Shown here piece by piece: positions 6,369-9,061 of a stretch of DNA of 9,061 nt. The stretch is taken from NCBI GenBank assembly GCA_900768725.1, contig CAAGDU010000092.1:1-9061 (forward strand). The letters run 5' to 3'. Both the position numbers and the translations under genes were made by a program. The notes beneath the pieces are model-generated. The model did no database searches and had not been told where the DNA came from. It worked only from the letters and a program-made list of their open reading frames with translations. This DNA comes from Bacteroidales bacterium. GTDB lineage: Bacteria > Bacteroidota > Bacteroidia > Bacteroidales > Paludibacteraceae. How positions within the stretch are numbered: position 1 is the stretch's first letter; every line of letters starts with the position of its first letter.

Positions 6369-6896
6369 ATGCGAACCTTCTATCTTCTTCTCTATTATGG
6401 GGTGGCTCGCCACCTGCCCAAGTCCACGTTCCCCTTCATTGGTAAGATGGCATACCGTCTGCGTTATTTCTGCGCACGCCACCTCTTTGCGGAATGCGGT
6501 GAGTCGGTCAATGTGGAGCAGGGAGCCTATATCGGCAACGGCAAGGCTATCCGTGTAGGTAATAATGTGGGTATCGGCAAGGATTTCTGCCTGCATAGCC
6601 GCGAATTGATTGTGCATGACCGTCTGCTGATGGGTGAGAATGTGCTTATTCAGGGGGGGGGGGCACACTCATTCGCAGACCCTGATAAGTTTATTGGAGA
6701 AGGGGAGGATGTCCCTTCCGAACCTTTGGTGATAGCAGGTGATGTGTGGATTGGTGCGAGGGCGATTATCCTGCCGGGTTGCAAGCGCATAGGGGCGCAT
6801 AGCATCATCGGCGCAGGCTCCGTAGTAACGCACGATGTCCCCGATTATGCCATCGTGGGAGGCAACCCTGCCAAAATCCTCCGCCTCCGTAAATAG
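6369..6896 (+). CDS. WbbJ-like hexapeptide-repeat acyltransferase with an in-frame poly-G tract
   Basis: A 175-residue protein of the left-handed beta-helix acyltransferase family, which transfers acetyl or other acyl groups from CoA to sugars, often in capsule, O-antigen or exopolysaccharide synthesis. Residues 1-45 are a helical, positively charged lead-in (MRTFYLLLYYGVARHLPKS). Hexapeptide turns run from about 49 to 170: YIGNGKAIRVGNNVGIG (54-70), VIAGDVWIGARAIILPG (121-137), IIGAGSVVTHDVPDYAIVGG (146-165) and a final NPAKIL. H100, just after GGG (96-98), is the likely catalytic histidine. I use the ATG at 6369: the frame extends to a TTG at 6318, but that TTG is the -33 element. The glycines 96-98 are encoded by a run of eleven G. 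The gene is divergent from nusB; its substrate is unknown. Confidence 0.9.
   Translation: MRTFYLLLYYGVARHLPKSTFPFIGKMAYRLRYFCARHLFAECGESVNVEQGAYIGNGKAIRVGNNVGIGKDFCLHSRELIVHDRLLMGENVLIQGGGAHSFADPDKFIGEGEDVPSEPLVIAGDVWIGARAIILPGCKRIGAHSIIGAGSVVTHDVPDYAIVGGNPAKILRLRK
6653..6663 (+). repeat. Eleven-G homopolymer within the acyltransferase coding sequence
   Basis: Positions 6653-6663 are all G, read as CAG GGG GGG GGG GCA, so the gene is in frame. One extra G brings TGA into frame at 6683-6685; one fewer brings TGA into frame at 6730-6732. Either truncates the protein at about residue 105-120 and removes half the beta-helix. Tracts of this length are prone to slippage, and also to sequencing error. 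Confidence 0.9.
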
Positions 6897-6918
6897 AGTA
6901 GTTTACACATATCGTCTT

Positions 6919-6982
6919 GGGGCTACATATTATTAGTTAATGATATACAACTTGATACAAATTATTTACCTAATGTAGCCCC
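6919..6982. repeat. Long-loop inverted repeat after the acyltransferase gene
   Basis: GGGGCTACAT (6919-6928) and ATGTAGCCCC (6973-6982) are perfect complements separated by 44 AT-rich bases. The outer flanks TT and AA can extend the stem past a one-base bulge. The right arm is followed by CAAAAGG rather than a T-run, so a simple intrinsic terminator is unlikely. Between the arms lie one copy of the dodecamer AATGATATACAA and the word TTTACCTAA. Confidence 0.6.
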
Positions 6983-7013
6983 CAAAAGGCAACATAACTC
7001 AAAAATCAAAAAG

Positions 7014-7043
7014 AAAGCAAATCAATCCGATTCCTTGCTTTTT
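7014..7043 (+). terminator. Possible weak terminator of the acyltransferase transcript
   Basis: AAAGCAA (7014-7020) pairs with TTGCTTT (7035-7041), with further ATC/GAT pairing inside, and the right arm runs into five T. The stem is AT-rich and imperfect. It lies about 120 bases after the acyltransferase stop and would be the first T-run hairpin its transcript meets. Confidence 0.35.
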
Positions 7044-7115
7044 GTCAAAGCCGATAAAGAGCAGAGATAGAACGGAGAAGGAGCCGACTATAAGCCGACC
7101 TAACATCCCCAAAAC

Positions 7116-7170
7116 AAAATACCATAATGCTTCAAAATCCACCGATTACAAAGCATTATGGTATTTTTTT
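7116..7170. terminator. 17-bp perfect inverted repeat with T-run, probable terminator
   Basis: The arms 7116-7132 and 7151-7167 (core ACCATAATGC / GCATTATGGT) are perfectly complementary over 17 bases with an 18-base loop, and the right arm runs into seven T (7164-7170). The left arm is preceded by an A-rich run, so termination in both directions is possible. It is the strongest hairpin between the acyltransferase and the secreted-protein gene, insulating the latter. Confidence 0.65.
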
Positions 7171-7314
7171 GTAATGATATACAATTAACTCCGTATTGAA
7201 TGAGAGAAAAATGAAAATGTTTACCTAAAATGGTAAGTGAATGAACAAAAGATGGATAATTATAAGTGTTTTTTAGCAAAAAGAATGTTATTTTGTAACT
7301 TTTTTGGCAAAACA

Positions 7315-7346
7315 TTTGCGTATATCAAATAAAAGCAGTACCTTTG
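7315..7346 (+). promoter_or_regulatory. Predicted promoter of the secreted-protein gene
   Basis: TTTG (7315-7318), 20 bases, TACCTTTG (7339-7346) are an exact consensus match. The spacer ends ATCAAATAAAAGCAG, in register with the promoters at 6318 and 8923. A start near 7352 would give a leader of about 100 bases. Confidence 0.8.
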
Positions 7347-7452
7347 CCGCACTTTTGGGTCAATAAAGGCAGAATGTTATTCATTTTGGATATAGAGACA
7401 CAAAATGATATACAACAATAAATAACTTTTTACTAATTAACAAAAAAAAAGT

Positions 7453-8484
7453 ATGAAAAAGATTTTCTCTCTTTTCTGCGCTACAATGTTTATGTTGAGC
7501 GCAAGTGCAGTTGACTTTAAGTTGATGCGTGACCCATTGCAACACAGTGACAAGGTTGTTCGTGAGTTGGCAGTTCCGGCATCTATGATGCAGAAGAAAG
7601 CTGCCGAGTCATCGGTTAACTACGCTATTGCAGTTAGCAATATAGCGGCTACCTCAGCAACCGTAACGGTTACTCCCGCGTCTGCAACGGATACTTATTA
7701 TTGGGATCTGTTGGAGGTAAATACGTATGATAGTCTTGCTAATGGTTTATATGCTGATACGTATGGCTTCGCTGACGTTTTCTCTTATTGTAAAGCCTAT
7801 TTAGACTATGTAATTGAGTCTTATGCTGCTTATGGTTATTCTCTTACCTATGCAGATCTTATCTATTCCGATGTGGATGCTTATGACTTTACCGATTTGG
7901 ATTCGGATGCTGAGTACGTAGTTTTTGCATTCCACATGGGTACGGATGGTGTAGGCGTTGCGCCGATTGATACCGTTCACTTTACCACAACAGAAGTGGT
8001 AGCTTCCGCGAATGTGATTACTCTTTCTGCAAAAGACGGCGTGGTTAGCATCGCTACCACCAACAATGATCCCTATTTCTTCTGGATGGAGAGTCTTGCT
8101 GATTATCAAAAATACCAGTCGGACTTTTCGGAAGCCTCATTGTTAGATGAGATAGAGACATGGATATACTCCTTGGAATATTATGGCATTAATCCGCTAT
8201 ATGCAGTATTGTCCGGCAATGATACCTATAGTCTTGAGGAGTTTTATGCAAATTGGTTTGATGAAGTTCCGGAAACCGGCGACTATGTGGCTCTGGCGGC
8301 TCCTTATGATGGTGTAGTGAACGGTACTCCGGCGTATGTTCAATTCCATTATGATGGTGCTGCGCAGGCTATTGAGCAGGTGAATGACGCTGCTGTGAAG
8401 GCTGTGAAGACCATCCGCGAAGGACAAGTGGTGATCGAGCGCAATGGCGTTGAGTACAATGTGCTTGGTGCGCAGATGAAGTAA
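7453..8484 (+). CDS. Secreted Tyr-rich two-domain protein with Bacteroidales C-terminal tail
   Basis: A 343-residue protein of unknown function. Residues 1-19 (MKKIFSLFCATMFMLSASA) are a clear Sec signal peptide with cleavage probably after ASA. Two divergent copies of one domain follow, about 57-179 and 187-299. Each starts with beta-strand-like sequence leading to an aromatic patch (TDTYYWDLLEV at 79-89; NDPYFFWMESL at 205-215). Each then has a helical stretch containing YG and a closing strand pair (SDAEYVVFAF at 151-160; ETGDYVALAA at 274-283). The overall form suggests a fibronectin-III-like fold with a helical insertion, as in repeats of many Bacteroidota surface proteins; this is inference. 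The tail 315-343 (VKAVKTIREGQVVIERNG, then YNVLGAQMK) resembles the short C-terminal tail seen on many Bacteroidales exported proteins and possibly linked to type IX secretion. The gene is acidic, Tyr-rich and lower in GC than the core genes to its left. It is monocistronic, with its own promoter and terminator. Confidence 0.85.
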   Translation: MKKIFSLFCATMFMLSASAVDFKLMRDPLQHSDKVVRELAVPASMMQKKAAESSVNYAIAVSNIAATSATVTVTPASATDTYYWDLLEVNTYDSLANGLYADTYGFADVFSYCKAYLDYVIESYAAYGYSLTYADLIYSDVDAYDFTDLDSDAEYVVFAFHMGTDGVGVAPIDTVHFTTTEVVASANVITLSAKDGVVSIATTNNDPYFFWMESLADYQKYQSDFSEASLLDEIETWIYSLEYYGINPLYAVLSGNDTYSLEEFYANWFDEVPETGDYVALAAPYDGVVNGTPAYVQFHYDGAAQAIEQVNDAAVKAVKTIREGQVVIERNGVEYNVLGAQMK

Positions 8485-8512
8485 ATAGACGATTTCGCGT
8501 TAAATATCTTAG

Positions 8513-8549
8513 AAAACGGCAATGAATCAGAATCATTGCCGTTTTTTTT
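8513..8549 (+). terminator. Strong intrinsic terminator of the secreted-protein gene
   Basis: AAAACGGCAATGA (8513-8525) pairs perfectly with TCATTGCCGTTTT (8533-8545) over 13 bases with a 7-base loop, running into eight T (8542-8549). It starts 28 bases after the stop codon: a textbook Rho-independent terminator. Confidence 0.92.
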
Positions 8550-8581
8550 GTCTGAAATTTTTTATCAATATTCGCCTGATT

Positions 8582-8592
8582 CCCCCCCCCCC
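8582..8592. repeat. Eleven-C homopolymer in intergenic DNA
   Basis: Positions 8582-8592 are all C, 32 bases after the terminator T-run. On the other strand it is an 11-G run, the same length as the tract in the acyltransferase gene. It overlaps no gene I can support. Confidence 0.85.
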
Positions 8593-8729
8593 TAAAAAGT
8601 AAGCACAAGCAAGAAGAGACAGCATAATGAATTGTTTGATAAACCTCAAGAGTTTGAACATCTTCAAGAACACAAAACAAATGGTTATGATAGTTGACCT
8701 AAATTATATATCTAACGAAAGCTGAGATT

Positions 8730-8821
8730 TACCCTAACTCCGGCAAGGGGCGAAATAGATTAGCGTAAGGTGAAACCCTACGTGGTCATTTCCTATCCGA
8801 AATGCAAGCCCTGTAATGGGA
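8730..8821. other. Structured block of unknown identity
   Basis: This block is richer in GC than its surroundings and forms a chain of short hairpins: CCCT/AGGG (8732-8749), GCGTAAGG/CCCTACGT (8763-8783, one mismatch and one wobble), CATTTC/GAAATG (8787-8804, perfect, loop of six) and CCC/GGG (8809-8820). All frames on the plus strand are interrupted. It could be a structured RNA, the eroded end of a mobile element or a dispersed intergenic repeat. The word ACATAACTCAA just after it (8821-8831) also occurs at 6992-7002 in the other long intergenic region. Confidence 0.4.
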
Positions 8822-8922
8822 CATAACTCAATTTTGAATCGATAGGTCAACATGTATATCATTACCAAACAAATAGTATGGAAACGAAATGAAAAAGTTG
8901 TTGCTACTTTTTCTTTTATAAA

Positions 8923-8954
8923 TTTGGCAGTATCAATAAAAAGTAGTACCTTTG
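8923..8954 (+). promoter_or_regulatory. Predicted promoter of the gene starting at 9035
   Basis: TTTG (8923-8926), 20 bases, TACCTTTG (8947-8954) match the consensus. The spacer ends ATCAATAAAAAGTAG, in register with the promoters at 6318 and 7315. A start near 8960 would leave a leader of about 75 bases. Confidence 0.78.
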
Positions 8955-9034
8955 CAATAGATTTGGAAATAAGCAAGAAGAATGGAAAAATAATTCTAAT
9001 TTTTTATACAATTAACTTTTAACTCATTACTACA

Positions 9035-9061
9035 ATGAAAAAACTATTCACTTTTGTAGCA
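9035..9061 (+). CDS. Start of a probable exported protein (cut by the right edge)
   Basis: Only nine codons are present: MKKLFTFVA, the opening of a typical Sec signal peptide and close to the MKKIFSLFCA of the previous gene. The promoter type, leader length and sequence just before the ATG (TATACAATTAACTTTTAACT) also resemble those of the secreted-protein gene, so a related surface or secreted protein is likely. Nothing more can be said from nine residues. Confidence 0.55.

Larger units (their letters stand above)
6939..7415. repeat. Recurring dodecamer AATGATATACAA
   Basis: Exact direct copies lie at 6939-6950, 7173-7184 and 7404-7415. An inverted 11-base match (TGTATATCATT) lies at 8853-8863 in the next intergenic region. 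The first two copies are each followed by TTTACCTAA (6965-6973 and 7220-7228). All copies are in non-coding DNA. The third is in the leader of the secreted-protein gene. Function unknown. Confidence 0.6.
6897..7452. other. Intergenic region, 556 bases, AT-rich with inverted repeats
   Basis: No convincing gene lies here. The region holds, in order, a 10-bp inverted repeat (6919-6982), a possible weak terminator (7014-7043), a 17-bp perfect inverted repeat with T-run (7116-7170), three direct copies of a dodecamer, and the promoter of the secreted-protein gene (7315-7346) followed by a leader of about 100 bases. The leader has no Shine-Dalgarno match and is A-rich just before the ATG, as is common in this phylum. 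Confidence 0.7.
8485..9034. other. Intergenic region, 550 bases
   Basis: No gene I can support lies here. In order it holds the terminator of the secreted-protein gene, an 11-C run (8582-8592), a featureless AT-rich stretch to about 8725 with one 32-codon open frame (8627-8725), a structured GC-richer block (8730-8821), an inverted copy of the dodecamer (8853-8863), and the promoter and leader of the next gene. Confidence 0.65.

Noticed and set aside
7100..7315. A 71-residue minus-strand frame
   Set aside because: It runs through the 17-bp inverted repeat and its sequence is AT-rich noise (Phe, Lys, Ile, Asn).
8627..8725. A 32-codon plus-strand frame (starts MNCLINLKSL)
   Set aside because: No consensus promoter before it and no recognisable product; too short to support on sequence alone.
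8734..8976. An 80-residue minus-strand frame in the right intergenic region
   Set aside because: It crosses the predicted promoter at 8923-8954 and the hairpin block, has no ribosome site or promoter of its own, and matches no family I know.

Overview
The window reads as a chromosomal segment from a member of the Bacteroidota, most likely order Bacteroidales. Three things point there. Five promoters match the Bacteroidota consensus (TTG or TTTG, exactly 20 bases, then TAnnTTTG). The V-type ATPase cluster begins with subunit E followed by a DUF2764 gene. The NusB is long (341 residues) and its gene leads yajC and a YbbR-domain gene, as is usual in this order. Genus cannot be fixed by eye.

Layout, left to right. 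Positions 1-1192 (minus strand) hold the first two genes of a V-type ATPase operon: subunit E and a DUF2764 protein cut by the left edge. Their promoter is near 1406-1437, and about 200 bases of GC-rich, hairpin-forming repeat lie in the presumed leader. Positions 1585-6225 (minus strand) hold what looks like one five-gene transcription unit: nusB, yajC, a YbbR-domain gene, a DegT-family aminotransferase and a bifunctional DAHP synthase/chorismate mutase, driven from 6250-6280. The aminotransferase sits where I would expect coaE from memory of other Bacteroidales. An octanucleotide satellite separates it from the DAHP synthase gene.

Divergent from nusB, on the plus strand, is a WbbJ-like hexapeptide acyltransferase (6369-6896) with an 11-G homopolymer inside its coding sequence, in frame here. 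A change of one G would truncate it, so it is a candidate phase-variable gene.

From 6897 on the DNA becomes AT-rich with long intergenic stretches. A secreted, tyrosine-rich protein with two copies of a domain and a Bacteroidales-type C-terminal tail is encoded at 7453-8484 and closed by a strong terminator. The first nine codons of another probable exported protein begin at 9035. These two genes and the acyltransferase share not only the promoter consensus but a column-aligned spacer motif (ATCANNNAAAAGYAG) absent from the two housekeeping promoters. The long intergenic regions also hold a recurring dodecamer, large inverted repeats, an 11-C tract and a compact structured block of unknown identity.

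The left two thirds is core metabolism and information processing; the right third looks like surface or secreted functions. I see no tRNA, rRNA, CRISPR array or intact mobile element. The best candidates for something undescribed are the G-tract acyltransferase, the shared promoter spacer and the structured intergenic blocks.
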